Origin: Diaminobutyricibacter sp049994905
GTDB taxonomy: Bacteria > Actinomycetota > Actinomycetes > Actinomycetales > Microbacteriaceae
Length of the DNA stretch: 64,000 nt
Direction: 5' to 3'
Assembly: GCF_049994905.1 (NCBI RefSeq)
Contig: NZ_CP188258.1
Coordinates: 3,906,001-3,970,000, forward strand
Position 1 is the stretch's first letter; each line of letters begins with the position of its first letter. The position numbers were made by a program, and so were the translations under genes. Below, piece after piece: positions 34,697-43,622 of this stretch. Below the pieces are notes generated by a model. It made no database searches, had not been told where the DNA came from, and saw only the letters and a list, made by a program, of their open reading frames with translations.

Positions 34697-35286
34697 TGCG
34701 CGTCGTCGACCGCCCACTCGCTGGTCAAGGAGCTGACCAGGTGTTCCCGACTATAGGGAAAAGCGGTGTTCGTCCAGAAATAGAGGGTGCGCTCCATCTG
34801 AATGACCCGCACGAGGATTCGAGTGACCGATTCGTCATCGCCCCCGAGCTTGGCCTGAAGGTTGGGCATGTCGTTGGCGACGCGCGTCATCCCCTGCAGC
34901 CAGTCCTCGGCGAGTTCGGGTTCGAGGCTCAGCGCTTGATTCGCTGTCAGGGCAATTCGACCGTGGTTCTCCCAGTAAGTAACCATTCTGTCGACCCAGA
35001 GGCGCGTGGCCGCCCAGGTGAAGTCAGCCCCTCGGTCGAATTCTCTGAAGAGGGCGTCAACCTCGGGGAGATCTACTTCTTGCCACGTGTGCGCAAGAGC
35101 ATCGACCTTGCTCTTGAAGTGCAAGTAGAAGGTCGCCCGGCTGGTCCCTGCAGCCTCAGCGATCTCGTCCACCGTCGTCGAAATGAAGCCGGTCTTCACA
35201 AACGATTCCCTGGCCGCATCCAGCAACCGCTGGCGAGTCGCGGCCTGCTGTTCCTGGCGGAGCGTGGGCGGGCGGCGCGGACTCAT
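34693..35286 (-). CDS. TetR-family transcriptional regulator, TetR1
   Basis: 197 residues with an N-terminal TetR HTH (TRQRLLDAARESFVKTGFIS, TTVDEIAEAAGTSRATFYLH) and a helical ligand-binding domain. It lies between the plus-strand monooxygenase/maleylacetate reductase operon (convergent, stops overlapping) and a divergent SDR. It is a natural candidate to bind the dyad at 31369-31401, or the 64-bp gap upstream of itself. The effector is unknown, probably an aromatic pathway compound. Confidence 0.9.
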   Translation of the reverse strand: MSPRRPPTLRQEQQAATRQRLLDAARESFVKTGFISTTVDEIAEAAGTSRATFYLHFKSKVDALAHTWQEVDLPEVDALFREFDRGADFTWAATRLWVDRMVTYWENHGRIALTANQALSLEPELAEDWLQGMTRVANDMPNLQAKLGGDDESVTRILVRVIQMERTLYFWTNTAFPYSREHLVSSLTSEWAVDDAH

Positions 35287-35350
35287 CTTCCAATCCTAGG
35301 CGGTGGGCCAGAACCGGCCCCCGGCCGTTCACCTCGAGGAGAACAACGAT

Positions 35351-36169
35351 ATGACTGAGATCGCCGGCACAATCGCCATCGTCACCGGAGGTGCGTCAGG
35401 TATCGGACGAGGCATCGCCGAGCAGCTGATCGCCGAAGGTGCGACAGTAACGATCGCTGACATCGACGGCGACCGAGCCCACACTGTTGCCGCCGAAATC
35501 GGGGCGACCGGGGTCGCGCTGGATGTGACGAATGCGAGCCACGTCCAAGCCCTCGCCGACAGCGTCGTCGCGATCCATGGAAAGATCGACATCGTCGTCA
35601 ACAACGCGGGTGTCGGACCGGATGGTCGCATCGCCGACCTCACCCTGGACGATTGGCGGTGGATCATGGACGTCAACTTCTTCGGCGTTGTCAACGGCAT
35701 CCACGCCTTTCTCCCTGCGCTGCGATCCAACCCTCACGGCGGCCATATCGTGAACACGGCGTCGATGGCCGTCTTTCTGCCGCTGGAGGGCCTCGGTCCC
35801 TATGTCGCCTCCAAGCTCGGTGTGCTCGGGATGTCCGAGGTGCTGGCGATGGAGCTGGCCTCGGAGGGTTCACAGGTCGAGGTGACGGTCCTCGCGCCTG
35901 GACCCGTTCGGACGAACATCCGCGAGAGCCTGAAGCATCGACCTGCCGGACAGGTGGGCAATCTTGCGGACGTCGATCTGGAAGCTTCAGAGGCGGCGAG
36001 TGGATTGCGGTGGATCGATCCACGCGAGGCGGGTCGCATCGTCACGCGCGCGATCCGGAACAACGACTTTCTTGCGATCACGCACCCGGAGTGGTGGCCG
36101 ATGGTCGCGGAGCACGAGTCGGCGACCGAAGCAGCCTTCGCGAAGTACCCGCCCGGTCTTCCAGGCTAG
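35351..36169 (+). CDS. Short-chain dehydrogenase/reductase, SDR2
   Basis: 272 residues from the ATG at 35351, with GAGGAG upstream. Classical SDR motifs: TGGASGIGRG, NNAGVGPDG, NTASMAVFLP for the Ser, and PYVASKLGVLG for YxxxK. The N-terminus and mid-region closely resemble SDR3 at 43619-44431 (both begin MTEIAG and share VNNAGVGP), so the two are paralogues within the island. It is divergent from TetR1. Its likely role is oxidising a side-chain alcohol of the aromatic substrate. Confidence 0.87.
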   Translation: MTEIAGTIAIVTGGASGIGRGIAEQLIAEGATVTIADIDGDRAHTVAAEIGATGVALDVTNASHVQALADSVVAIHGKIDIVVNNAGVGPDGRIADLTLDDWRWIMDVNFFGVVNGIHAFLPALRSNPHGGHIVNTASMAVFLPLEGLGPYVASKLGVLGMSEVLAMELASEGSQVEVTVLAPGPVRTNIRESLKHRPAGQVGNLADVDLEASEAASGLRWIDPREAGRIVTRAIRNNDFLAITHPEWWPMVAEHESATEAAFAKYPPGLPG

Positions 36170-36179
36170 GCCGACCCGC

Positions 36180-36815
36180 TCAGTCGATGACGAGGTACTG
36201 CCGCGCTTTGGCGAGTGTGGCCGTCGGGTCGTCATCCGGACCGTGCGACCAATGGACGATGGCCGACCACAGTCCGGCCCAAATGGTCCCGCCCAGGACC
36301 TCGGCTTCGAGCGAGTCGGCGGCGAGACCGCGGCGCCCCGCGACGAAGCGGGTGACGATGGCGGCCCACTGTTCGTAGCTGTCCCAAGCGGCGGCGACAT
36401 CCCCTGATTCTTTCGAGATCAGCGCGATGCGCGATTTGATGATCGGAAGACTCGGGCGCTCGTCGGTCAACATGTGTTGGTAGGCAGAGAAGACGACGTC
36501 GAGAAGCCGGCCATCGGCTGGCTGCGCATCGAGCAACGCTTTGAAACGATCGACGCTGTCACCGTAGCTGTCCCACAGGATCGAAGCCTTGGTCGGGAAG
36601 TATCGGAACAGAGTCGGCGCGCTGATCCCGGCCGCAGCCGCGATGTCGGTCATGGTCGTTTCTGCGTATCCGGAGCGATCGAACAGCTCGAACGCGACCT
36701 CACTGATCCGTGCGTTGTCAGTGGCGCGCGGACGCCCGCGTCCCCGCTTCTGCACCACCCGATCCACGCTCGACACTCTAGTTGACACAGTTCGGGATGG
36801 CCCCGATTCCGTCAC
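36180..36815 (-). CDS. TetR-family transcriptional regulator, TetR2
   Basis: 211 residues starting at a GTG that overlaps the upstream LigM-like stop by 4 bases (GTGA). The HTH is plain (ISEVAFELFDRSGYAETTMT, DIAAAAGISAPTLFRYFPTK). It is the last gene of the operon hydrolase - VAO - PurU - LigM-like - TetR2, so it is probably autoregulated. It is my best candidate for the shared TTGA-AGTGAC-CTCATAA sites at 26156 and 41859. A shorter start at a GTG a few codons downstream is possible. Confidence 0.88.
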   Translation of the reverse strand: MTESGPSRTVSTRVSSVDRVVQKRGRGRPRATDNARISEVAFELFDRSGYAETTMTDIAAAAGISAPTLFRYFPTKASILWDSYGDSVDRFKALLDAQPADGRLLDVVFSAYQHMLTDERPSLPIIKSRIALISKESGDVAAAWDSYEQWAAIVTRFVAGRRGLAADSLEAEVLGGTIWAGLWSAIVHWSHGPDDDPTATLAKARQYLVID

Positions 36816-38131
36816 AGAGCGGCAACGTCGACGCGGCGGCGGTCTTCTTTGTACGGCGCCGGCGCAACCGTTGCTCCGACGCGTCGTTGCCTGCTTCCGG
36901 GATCACCCCACACGACCTCGACCCGAGTTCCCGGTTCCGCATGCTCGACATCGAGCACCGCGAGCGAGATCATCTCGCGGAAGAAATAGCTGTAGCAGCG
37001 TGAGGTGGTACTCCCGACCTGTCTGCCGTCGACGAGCACCTGGTCTGCCACAACGTTGCCGAGGAAGGACCGCGGCCATTCAAACGGTTTGAACGGCACC
37101 TCATCCTTGTCGAAAAGCGACGCCACGATGTCCAGGACATCGTCGTTATCCCAGACCAACGTTCGAATGATGCGTTTCGGGTCCGCGACTTCGCCGCGGA
37201 GCGCTTCATCTCCGAGGAACGCGTGATCGAAGTTCACGCTCTTCCCCCAGCCCAGTTCGACCGGGGTTCGGAAGAGGGCGCTGGCGTCCGGGGTGGCGAC
37301 GCTTCCGCTGTGGTTTCGGAAGAACTCGATCGGTCGATAGGACTTGTCCTGTACCCAGGCGCGGAAGTCGTCGAGTCCCTCGTCGAACCACGCGGGGACG
37401 AAGTCGACGGTGGGAGTCGGGAAGCATGCCTCGATGTGATTCACCATTTTGGTCCTGCCGCCGAGGCGCCGGATGCCGCGCTTCTGGCCCAACTGCCAGA
37501 TTCGCTCGTACACGGCCGCGCCCTCATCCCAGACACCGTGGAGCTCGTATCCGACTTCGCCGGCCATGCCCTGCCGAAGGAGCTCGACTTTCATCCCATC
37601 GATCGTGACCGTTCGGAACCGCATGAAGCGGATGTCGCGCAGATCCTCGCCGGTCGCCTCCTCAAGCAGCGCAAGGGACTCCGGCCCTTGAACCTGTTGG
37701 ATCGTGTATTGCTCGGTCACGTCCTCGGCGACGACGTCGTAGTCGCCTGCCTGAAGGCGATACATGGCCCAGGGGACGGCGAAGCCGCTGGTGAAGTGCA
37801 ACACGTCCTCGGAGATTCGCATGAGGATGCCTTCGCCCATGATCTTTCCGTTGTGGTTGCAGAAGACCGCGTGCTTCGCCTGACCGATGTCGAATTTCGC
37901 GTAGCTGTTGATGGTGTGGTCCGAGAAGAACCGGATGGCGTCGGGGCCCGAGAGTCGCATCTTCGTCATCGGCGACCAGTCCCCGATGTAGCAGGTCTCC
38001 TTCCACGATATGCTCTCATCGACCCAGCCCGTGTACTCGAACGGTTCATAGAAGCCGCCGAACGCCGAGTACCTGGGGATGAAGGGGTCGAACGGAACAG
38101 TGGGGACGTGGCGGATGGGGGACTCGGTCAT
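36812..38131 (-). CDS. GcvT-like tetrahydrofolate O-demethylase (LigM/DesA type), copy 2
   Basis: 439 residues, paralogous to copy 1. Shared landmarks are EYTGWVDESISWKETCYIG, GPDAIRFFSDHTINSYAKF, GQAKHAVFCNHNGKIMGEGI, GPESLALLEEATGEDLRDI and ELGWGKSVNFDHAFLG. It belongs to the group in which LigM/DesA transfer an aryl methyl group to THF. The next gene upstream is PurU, which turns 10-formyl-THF into formate and THF, a logical partner for demethylation. Having two divergent copies suggests two methoxyl positions or two substrates. Confidence 0.82.
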   Translation of the reverse strand: MTESPIRHVPTVPFDPFIPRYSAFGGFYEPFEYTGWVDESISWKETCYIGDWSPMTKMRLSGPDAIRFFSDHTINSYAKFDIGQAKHAVFCNHNGKIMGEGILMRISEDVLHFTSGFAVPWAMYRLQAGDYDVVAEDVTEQYTIQQVQGPESLALLEEATGEDLRDIRFMRFRTVTIDGMKVELLRQGMAGEVGYELHGVWDEGAAVYERIWQLGQKRGIRRLGGRTKMVNHIEACFPTPTVDFVPAWFDEGLDDFRAWVQDKSYRPIEFFRNHSGSVATPDASALFRTPVELGWGKSVNFDHAFLGDEALRGEVADPKRIIRTLVWDNDDVLDIVASLFDKDEVPFKPFEWPRSFLGNVVADQVLVDGRQVGSTTSRCYSYFFREMISLAVLDVEHAEPGTRVEVVWGDPGSRQRRVGATVAPAPYKEDRRRVDVAAL

Positions 38132-38161
38132 GATGGATGCTCTCTGTCGACGATGACGTAA

Positions 38162-39082
38162 CTAGGTGAGGACCACTGTGGAGCGGCCGGAGATGACGAC
38201 GCGGTCCTCGCTGTGCCATCGGACAGCGCGTGCGAGCACGCTCCGCTCGACATCGGCGCCCCGGCGTTGCAGTTCCGCGGCGGTCTCGCTGTGGGTGACG
38301 CGGACCACGTCCTGCTCGATGATCGGGCCTTCGTCGAGGTCCGGAGTCGCGTAGTGCGCGGTCGCGCCGATCAGCTTGACGCCGCGATCCTTGGCGCGGG
38401 CATACGGATTTGCTCCCATGAAAGCAGGCAGGAAGGAGTGATGGATGTTGATGACCGGTACGCCGACCTTCTCGAGGAAGTCGGTCGAGAGGATCTGCAT
38501 GTACCGGGCAAGAACCACAAGGTCGACGTTTCCTGTCACAAGGTCGAGCTGTTGCGTCTCCATCGCCTCCTTCCCTTGTTTGTCGAGGGGCGTGTAGAAG
38601 AAGGGGATGCCGAACGATCGGACCGCGGCGCCGTGGTCGCGGTGATTTGACACGACCATCGCGATGTCGATGTCGAGGTCTCCTCGCCGGCTTCGCCACA
38701 GCAGGTCCATCAGGCAGTGGTCGTATTTCGACACGAAGATGGCGACCCGTTTGCGTGTGGCAGCGTCATTCAGAGTCCAGTCCATGTCGAAGCGGCTCGC
38801 GATCCGCTCGCCGAACTGGACGGCGAAATCCTCTTTGGTCTCCTGCAGATCGGGGAGGTGGAAGACCGTGCGTTGAAAGAACTCACCGCTGTCACTGCTG
38901 GTGGAGTACTGGGTGAGCTCGACGATATTCGCGCCGCGTTCAGCGAGGAATGAGCTGATCGCCGCGACGATGCCAGCCTGGTCCCTGCAGTGGACAAGCA
39001 GCCGGCCAATGGTGGTCGGGTCGGGTTCGGTCGGGCTGGCCGTGAGGTCGGTCGGCGCGGCCACCGCGTGAGTCGTGGGCAT
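38162..39082 (-). CDS. purU: Formyltetrahydrofolate deformylase
   Basis: 306 residues: an N-terminal ACT domain (LLVHCRDQAGIVAAISSFLA) followed by the formyltransferase fold. The catalytic Asn-His-Asp set is present in VVSNHRDHGAAV, INIHHSFLPAFMGANPY and ATAHYATPDLDEGPIIEQD. PurU hydrolyses 10-formyl-THF to formate and THF. Here it probably drains methyl-derived one-carbon units from O-demethylation rather than serving purine balance. Its ATG overlaps the VAO stop by one base (TAATG). Confidence 0.94.
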   Translation of the reverse strand: MPTTHAVAAPTDLTASPTEPDPTTIGRLLVHCRDQAGIVAAISSFLAERGANIVELTQYSTSSDSGEFFQRTVFHLPDLQETKEDFAVQFGERIASRFDMDWTLNDAATRKRVAIFVSKYDHCLMDLLWRSRRGDLDIDIAMVVSNHRDHGAAVRSFGIPFFYTPLDKQGKEAMETQQLDLVTGNVDLVVLARYMQILSTDFLEKVGVPVINIHHSFLPAFMGANPYARAKDRGVKLIGATAHYATPDLDEGPIIEQDVVRVTHSETAAELQRRGADVERSVLARAVRWHSEDRVVISGRSTVVLT

Positions 39083-40656
39083 TACGCGCTCCTTTCGTTG
39101 CGTCGGTTGTGGGGCCAGATGCCGTGGCGACCCGGGGAGAGGATGCCGTTCGGGTCGACGGCGTCCTTGATCGATTCGACGAAGCGTCGATAGGCGTGGT
39201 CGTTGAACGAGTACTGGTCCGAGGCGAGGTCCATGAAATCGAGGTGCGCTCGGTACTCGCCGTAGCCGAGTTCGCCGAGCTCTTTGACAAGGAGTTTGGC
39301 CAGGCTCATCGCGTTCCGAACGCTGTCCCCATCGGTATGGTCGAACTGCATTCCGCAGACGATCACGCAGGACCGTTCGCCGGTGATGAGGATGCCACCG
39401 GAGAAGTTGAGGCCGTGCGCGAGGATGCGGGTACGGAGTTCGTCGACAACGAAGCGCACCTGTTCTCCGGACATCGGCACCACGGGCGAGAATCCGACGT
39501 GGCCGACATGGTCGGGCGTGAGCTCGACCGCTTTCAGGGTCGGGATGCCGGCCTGGATCTTCTCGTGCGCGAGTGTGATCTCGCCATATTCTTCAGGCGA
39601 ATAGATGCGGTTGAGAACGAAACGCCCACTCGGGATCTTCTCCCACGCCGCTTTGATCTTGGCGATCTTGAGTTCAGCGATGTCGCGATCGCCCCAGACG
39701 GCGGCACGGGCCGCCCAGGCACCGACACCGGTTCGGATCCCGATTTCGCGGTACTCCTCCGGTGTGAGCTGACGCCGGGCAGTGACAACCGGGTCATCTG
39801 TGAGCATGACCGCGGCGCGCAGTGTCGGATACAGGGAGGGGACTCCCTCGAGGTGCCCCGCGAGCCGCAGTTCGCGAATGGTGTCGATCGCCAGAGCGAG
39901 GTCGGCGTCTTCGCCGATGGACAGTATGAGTGGGGCGTATGCCTCGGGTTTGCGCTTCAGCCAGACACCCATTTTCGTGACGATTCCGAGGTTCGATTGA
40001 ATGAACAGCGGTTCGAGGGTCGGCCCGAGGTTGCGCTTGTAGACATGCCAGGATTTGCCACCGGGGATCGCTCCGTGGCCGGTTCGCAGGAGCTCTCCAC
40101 TCGGGAGGACGACTTCCATTCCGCACGGGAGCATGTAGTCGGCTCCGTAGGGCATGTATGTGATGCCGGAGTCCATCGAGTTTCCGATCAGGCTTCCCCA
40201 TCCGATGTCCGGGACGGAGTGGGTGAGCCCTGGCGCCTGCTCTTCGAGCGCCGCGTGAAGATCGAACCACCGCACTCCCGGCTCGACGACCGCATAGGCG
40301 AGCTCCTCGTTGATCTCGAGCACTTTGTTCATCCGCCGGAAGCCGATTTGGATGGAACCACGCACACGGGGCGAAGGACCGCCGTAGCCGTTGTTTCGGC
40401 CTTGCGAGTGCGGCCAGACCGGGACGAGGAATTCGTTCGCCAGTCGCATGATCTCCTGGACCTGTTCCGTGCTGGTCGGCTGCACAACGGCGGAGGCGGC
40501 ATATGTATCGTCGTCCGGCACCCAATACGGGTCCTTGAACTCGTCGACTTTGGGCCGGTCGACTTCGATGCCATCTGGGCCGAGGAGCTCTGTCAACTGT
40601 GCGATCAGTGACTCGGAGAGGGTCAGTGCGGGGTCGACAACAGTGGTGTCAGTCAC
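39082..40656 (-). CDS. FAD-linked oxidase of the vanillyl-alcohol oxidase family, copy 2
   Basis: 524 residues from a GTG at 40656. FAD-domain motifs parallel copy 1: VVQPTSTEQVQEIMRLANEF, SQGRNNGYGGPSPRVRGS, AVVEPGVRWFDLHAALEEQ and GNSMDSGITYMPYG; the C-terminus ends DPNGILSPGRHGIWP. It is slightly longer than copy 1 and has a distinct substrate half, so it probably handles a different para-substituted phenol. It lies 11 bp downstream of the serine hydrolase and overlaps purU. Confidence 0.87.
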   Translation of the reverse strand: MTDTTVVDPALTLSESLIAQLTELLGPDGIEVDRPKVDEFKDPYWVPDDDTYAASAVVQPTSTEQVQEIMRLANEFLVPVWPHSQGRNNGYGGPSPRVRGSIQIGFRRMNKVLEINEELAYAVVEPGVRWFDLHAALEEQAPGLTHSVPDIGWGSLIGNSMDSGITYMPYGADYMLPCGMEVVLPSGELLRTGHGAIPGGKSWHVYKRNLGPTLEPLFIQSNLGIVTKMGVWLKRKPEAYAPLILSIGEDADLALAIDTIRELRLAGHLEGVPSLYPTLRAAVMLTDDPVVTARRQLTPEEYREIGIRTGVGAWAARAAVWGDRDIAELKIAKIKAAWEKIPSGRFVLNRIYSPEEYGEITLAHEKIQAGIPTLKAVELTPDHVGHVGFSPVVPMSGEQVRFVVDELRTRILAHGLNFSGGILITGERSCVIVCGMQFDHTDGDSVRNAMSLAKLLVKELGELGYGEYRAHLDFMDLASDQYSFNDHAYRRFVESIKDAVDPNGILSPGRHGIWPHNRRNERSA

Positions 40657-40667
40657 TTCAGTGCCTT

Positions 40668-41822
40668 TCAGATGGCCGCGCCGACCACGGCGTCGGACAG
40701 CTGTTGGAATCGTTCGATGTTCTCTGCCTGAGGAAGCAGCCCGGCAGACAATCCGACGAAGGTGATGTCGAGTTCCGGGTCGATCCAGTACATGGAGCTG
40801 CCGGCGCCGTAGTTCCCGAACGTCGTCGAGCTGGTGAGGGTGCCGAACTGGTGGCGCACCAGTGCCTCGCCGCGCACGCTGAATCCGAATCCGAGATAGG
40901 CGGGGGGAACGGCATAACCGTTCCGGAGTGCCACTGCCTTGTAGAGCTCGTTGGGAAGCTCGCCGGTCCAGTTTCGACGGGCGAGTTCAATGGTTCGCGG
41001 CGAGAGGATTCTGGCGCCGTCGAGCTCGCCGCCGTTTCGGAGCATCCGGGCGAATCGGAACAAGTCGCCGGTGGTCGATGCCGCGCCCATCCAGGTGGCC
41101 TCATTGCGGTCGGCTTCGTAAAGACCGTTGTCGCCCGGGACAAGCCGCGACAGCGCCTTGACGGGGATGGTGCCGCGCATGTCGGGGACGGCATGACGCT
41201 CGCGCATGTGCGCACGGATGCCGAGACCGGTGTCGACCATCCGAAGGGGCCCGAAGAGGTCCCCCTGCAGAATTTCGCCGATCGGCCGCTTATCCGGATC
41301 GATCCGTCGAAGCACTTCGGCCAGCAGAACGTGGTTGGCCATCGGGGAGTAGTCGCACCGGCTCCCGGGCTCGCTCGAACCGAGCGCCACCTGGCAGACC
41401 GCGGCGACGATCTCGTCGAGGTCGTCGAAGTACATTCCCGGGCGCATCTCCCACATCGCCGGGACTCCCGTTGTGTGAGTGAGGAAGTGGAAGATCGTCG
41501 CTCGGTCGCGCGGTGCACCGGAGTACTCGGGGATGATCTCGGCCATCCGGGTCGTCAGAGCGATCCGGCCGAGTTCGATCGCACGGAGGATCAGGACGTT
41601 GATGAACGCTTTGGTGACCGAAAGGATCGAAAAGACGGTGTCGGTCGCGATCGGTTGGTTACCGCCGGAATCGGCGTGACCGACAGCGAGGTCGAGTACC
41701 AGCTCGCCTGCCCGGGCGACTTTGATCGAGGTCCCGAAGTAGCGGCCCCGGGACACGTCGGCTTCGACGATGGCGCGGAGGTTTGCGAGTCGATCCTCAT
41801 CGAATCCAGACTTCGTCGTCAT
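40668..41822 (-). CDS. Beta-lactamase-fold serine hydrolase (esterase-like)
   Basis: 384 residues from the ATG at 41822 with GAAGGAG upstream. The SxxK motif is S68-V-T-K71 (FSILSVTKAF). The Tyr motif is CDYSPMAN, with Y-S-P in place of the penicillin-binding Y-x-N, as in class C-like esterases. There is no signal peptide, so it is cytosolic and not an antibiotic-resistance beta-lactamase. It is the first gene of the VAO2 - PurU - LigM2 - TetR2 operon and may split an aromatic ester. Confidence 0.85.
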   Translation of the reverse strand: MTTKSGFDEDRLANLRAIVEADVSRGRYFGTSIKVARAGELVLDLAVGHADSGGNQPIATDTVFSILSVTKAFINVLILRAIELGRIALTTRMAEIIPEYSGAPRDRATIFHFLTHTTGVPAMWEMRPGMYFDDLDEIVAAVCQVALGSSEPGSRCDYSPMANHVLLAEVLRRIDPDKRPIGEILQGDLFGPLRMVDTGLGIRAHMRERHAVPDMRGTIPVKALSRLVPGDNGLYEADRNEATWMGAASTTGDLFRFARMLRNGGELDGARILSPRTIELARRNWTGELPNELYKAVALRNGYAVPPAYLGFGFSVRGEALVRHQFGTLTSSTTFGNYGAGSSMYWIDPELDITFVGLSAGLLPQAENIERFQQLSDAVVGAAI

Positions 41823-41858
41823 GTGTGTTCTCCTTCTCTCGAGCACAATACACGATTA

Positions 41859-41877
41859 TTGAGAGTGACACTCATAA
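41859..41877. promoter_or_regulatory. Operator-like site in the divergent promoter region
   Basis: TTGAGAGTGACACTCATAA contains the perfect palindrome GAGTG-A-CACTC and matches the site at 26156 in 17 of 19 bases. It lies 37 bp upstream of the hydrolase start and 44 bp upstream of the metallo-hydrolase start, so one bound dimer could control both operons. Confidence 0.6.
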
Positions 41878-41920
41878 ATGCTGTAGGATCTCAGTCATCG
41901 AACCGACGAAGGTGGTGATC

Positions 41921-42733
41921 ATGGCAGCGGAGGCCCTCTGGCAGGTGGCGATCGTCCGCCACGGGACGCTCCTTTCCACACGCGCTGAAATGCATCGGTA
42001 CCCGGGGGATGGCCGAGAGGACGAACCCCGTCGCGTCGACTACTACTTCTGGATAGTCTCGTCGGCCACTCGCACGGTGGTCATCGACACCGGATTTAGT
42101 ACCGCAGCGGCCTCACGACGCGGTCGCACCGCGACGGTCGATCCGGCGCGGGTGCTGGCCTGGTTCGGAGTCACGCCCGACTGGGACGGCGAGGTCGTGA
42201 TCACCCACGCCCACTGGGACCACACTGGGCAGCTGGCGAAACTTCATCGAGCGACTTTCGTCCTCAGCGAGGCGGAACTGGACTACCGCCGCGACGAGTC
42301 AGCCACAGATGTGGGGCTGACCGAACCCGGCGACCTGGAAGCGCTCTGGATTGCCGAAACCAACGGGCGTGTGCGCGCAATCGACCATGCGGTCGAGCTG
42401 CATCCCGGTTTGACGCTCATTCCCGCGCCCGGCCACACGCCAGGGCAGCTCATCGTCCAGGTGAACACCCCTGACGGCGTCGTCGTCCTGGTCTCAGACG
42501 CGGTGCATTTCGACGAGGAACTCCGCGACCGATCTCCGTTCGCGCACATGACCGACCTTCGGGCCGCGGGACAGACCTACCAGCTCATCGAGGACATCGA
42601 AACGGTCTCGAGCGCGGTGGTCGTCGCGGGGCACGAGCCCGACCTCCTTGACCGCTTCTCCCGGATCAATGGGCCATTGCACGATCACGTTTCCGTGATC
42701 GGGGCTCCCCAGAAAGGCACTTGCCATGAATAA
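41921..42733 (+). CDS. Metallo-beta-lactamase-fold hydrolase
   Basis: 270 residues from the ATG at 41921. The zinc motif is H96-A-H98-W-D100-H101 (VITHAHWDHTGQL), followed by ligands in PAPGHTPGQL, VSDAVHFDEEL and the final VAGHEPDLL. This pattern fits lactonase/quorum-quenching-like or glyoxalase II-like members rather than antibiotic lactamases. In a catabolic operon it most plausibly opens a lactone or thioester. Its stop overlaps the next gene by 8 bases. Confidence 0.85.
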   Translation: MAAEALWQVAIVRHGTLLSTRAEMHRYPGDGREDEPRRVDYYFWIVSSATRTVVIDTGFSTAAASRRGRTATVDPARVLAWFGVTPDWDGEVVITHAHWDHTGQLAKLHRATFVLSEAELDYRRDESATDVGLTEPGDLEALWIAETNGRVRAIDHAVELHPGLTLIPAPGHTPGQLIVQVNTPDGVVVLVSDAVHFDEELRDRSPFAHMTDLRAAGQTYQLIEDIETVSSAVVVAGHEPDLLDRFSRINGPLHDHVSVIGAPQKGTCHE

Positions 42734-43622
42734 TCCCTCGATTGAAACGATCGGACTCATCGGCCTCGGCAACATGGGCACGCCTATGAGCGCACGATGG
42801 ATCGCCGCCGGCTTGCCTGTTCGCGGGTTCGATCTCTCTGCAGAGGCGCGCGAGCGCCTGGCTCGCGTCGGAGGCATCGCGTGCGAGTCCGCGATCGAAG
42901 TGGCGCGCGAAGCTGATGCCCTGGTACTGATGCTTCCCGACTCCCGCGTCGTCGCATCCGTTCTCGACGAGCTGATCTTTTCTGACTCTCTTCGGAACGT
43001 CCGAATCGTGATCGACATGAGTTCCTCCGAGCCGAAGGAGTCTCAGTCGCATGCTGCGACGCTGAAGCCACTCGGAATCGAATTCATCGACGCCCCCGTA
43101 TCGGGTGGCGTAGGCGGCGCCGCCTCAGGATCTCTCACGGTGATGGTCGGAGGCGAGGCCGCGGCGGTAGGTCGCGCCCGGCCAGTCCTTGATGCAGTGG
43201 GCTCGGTCCACCACGTCGGGCCCGTCGGCGCAGGAGATGCTATCAAAGCACTGAACAACCTGATCTCGGCCACACATCTTTGGATGACGAGCGAGGCGAT
43301 CGTGATCGCCGAGCGCGCCGGAATACGCCGCGAGGCGGCCCTGGCCGTATTCAACGGATCGAGTGCCCGGAGCGGATCCAGCGAAGCAAAATGGCCGAAG
43401 TTCATCCTCAACGGTCGCTTCGATTCCGGATTCGAGGGGCGCCTGATGGTCAAGGACACCCGGATCGCCACTGAGTTCGCGCGCTCAGTCGGCCTGCCGA
43501 GCTCAGTCGGCGACCAGGTCGCCAGCGTCTGGTCGCAGGCGGTAGATGGCCTCCCAACCGGCTCGGACCACACGGAGATCGTGCGATGGCTTGAGCATCG
43601 AGCGAACGAGGCGACACGATGA
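42726..43622 (+). CDS. NAD(P)-dependent beta-hydroxyacid dehydrogenase (3-hydroxyisobutyrate dehydrogenase family)
   Basis: 298 residues with the Rossmann start IGLIGLGNMGTPMSARWIAAG, the substrate-binding DAPVSGGVGGAASGSLTVM and the catalytic-Lys helix GAGDAIKALNNLI, the standard signatures. These enzymes oxidise beta-hydroxy acids to semialdehydes or reduce them. It overlaps its neighbours on both sides (8 and 4 bases). The substrate may be a hydroxyacid side chain from the aromatic compound; this is inferred from context only. Confidence 0.87.
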   Translation: MNNPSIETIGLIGLGNMGTPMSARWIAAGLPVRGFDLSAEARERLARVGGIACESAIEVAREADALVLMLPDSRVVASVLDELIFSDSLRNVRIVIDMSSSEPKESQSHAATLKPLGIEFIDAPVSGGVGGAASGSLTVMVGGEAAAVGRARPVLDAVGSVHHVGPVGAGDAIKALNNLISATHLWMTSEAIVIAERAGIRREAALAVFNGSSARSGSSEAKWPKFILNGRFDSGFEGRLMVKDTRIATEFARSVGLPSSVGDQVASVWSQAVDGLPTGSDHTEIVRWLEHRANEATR

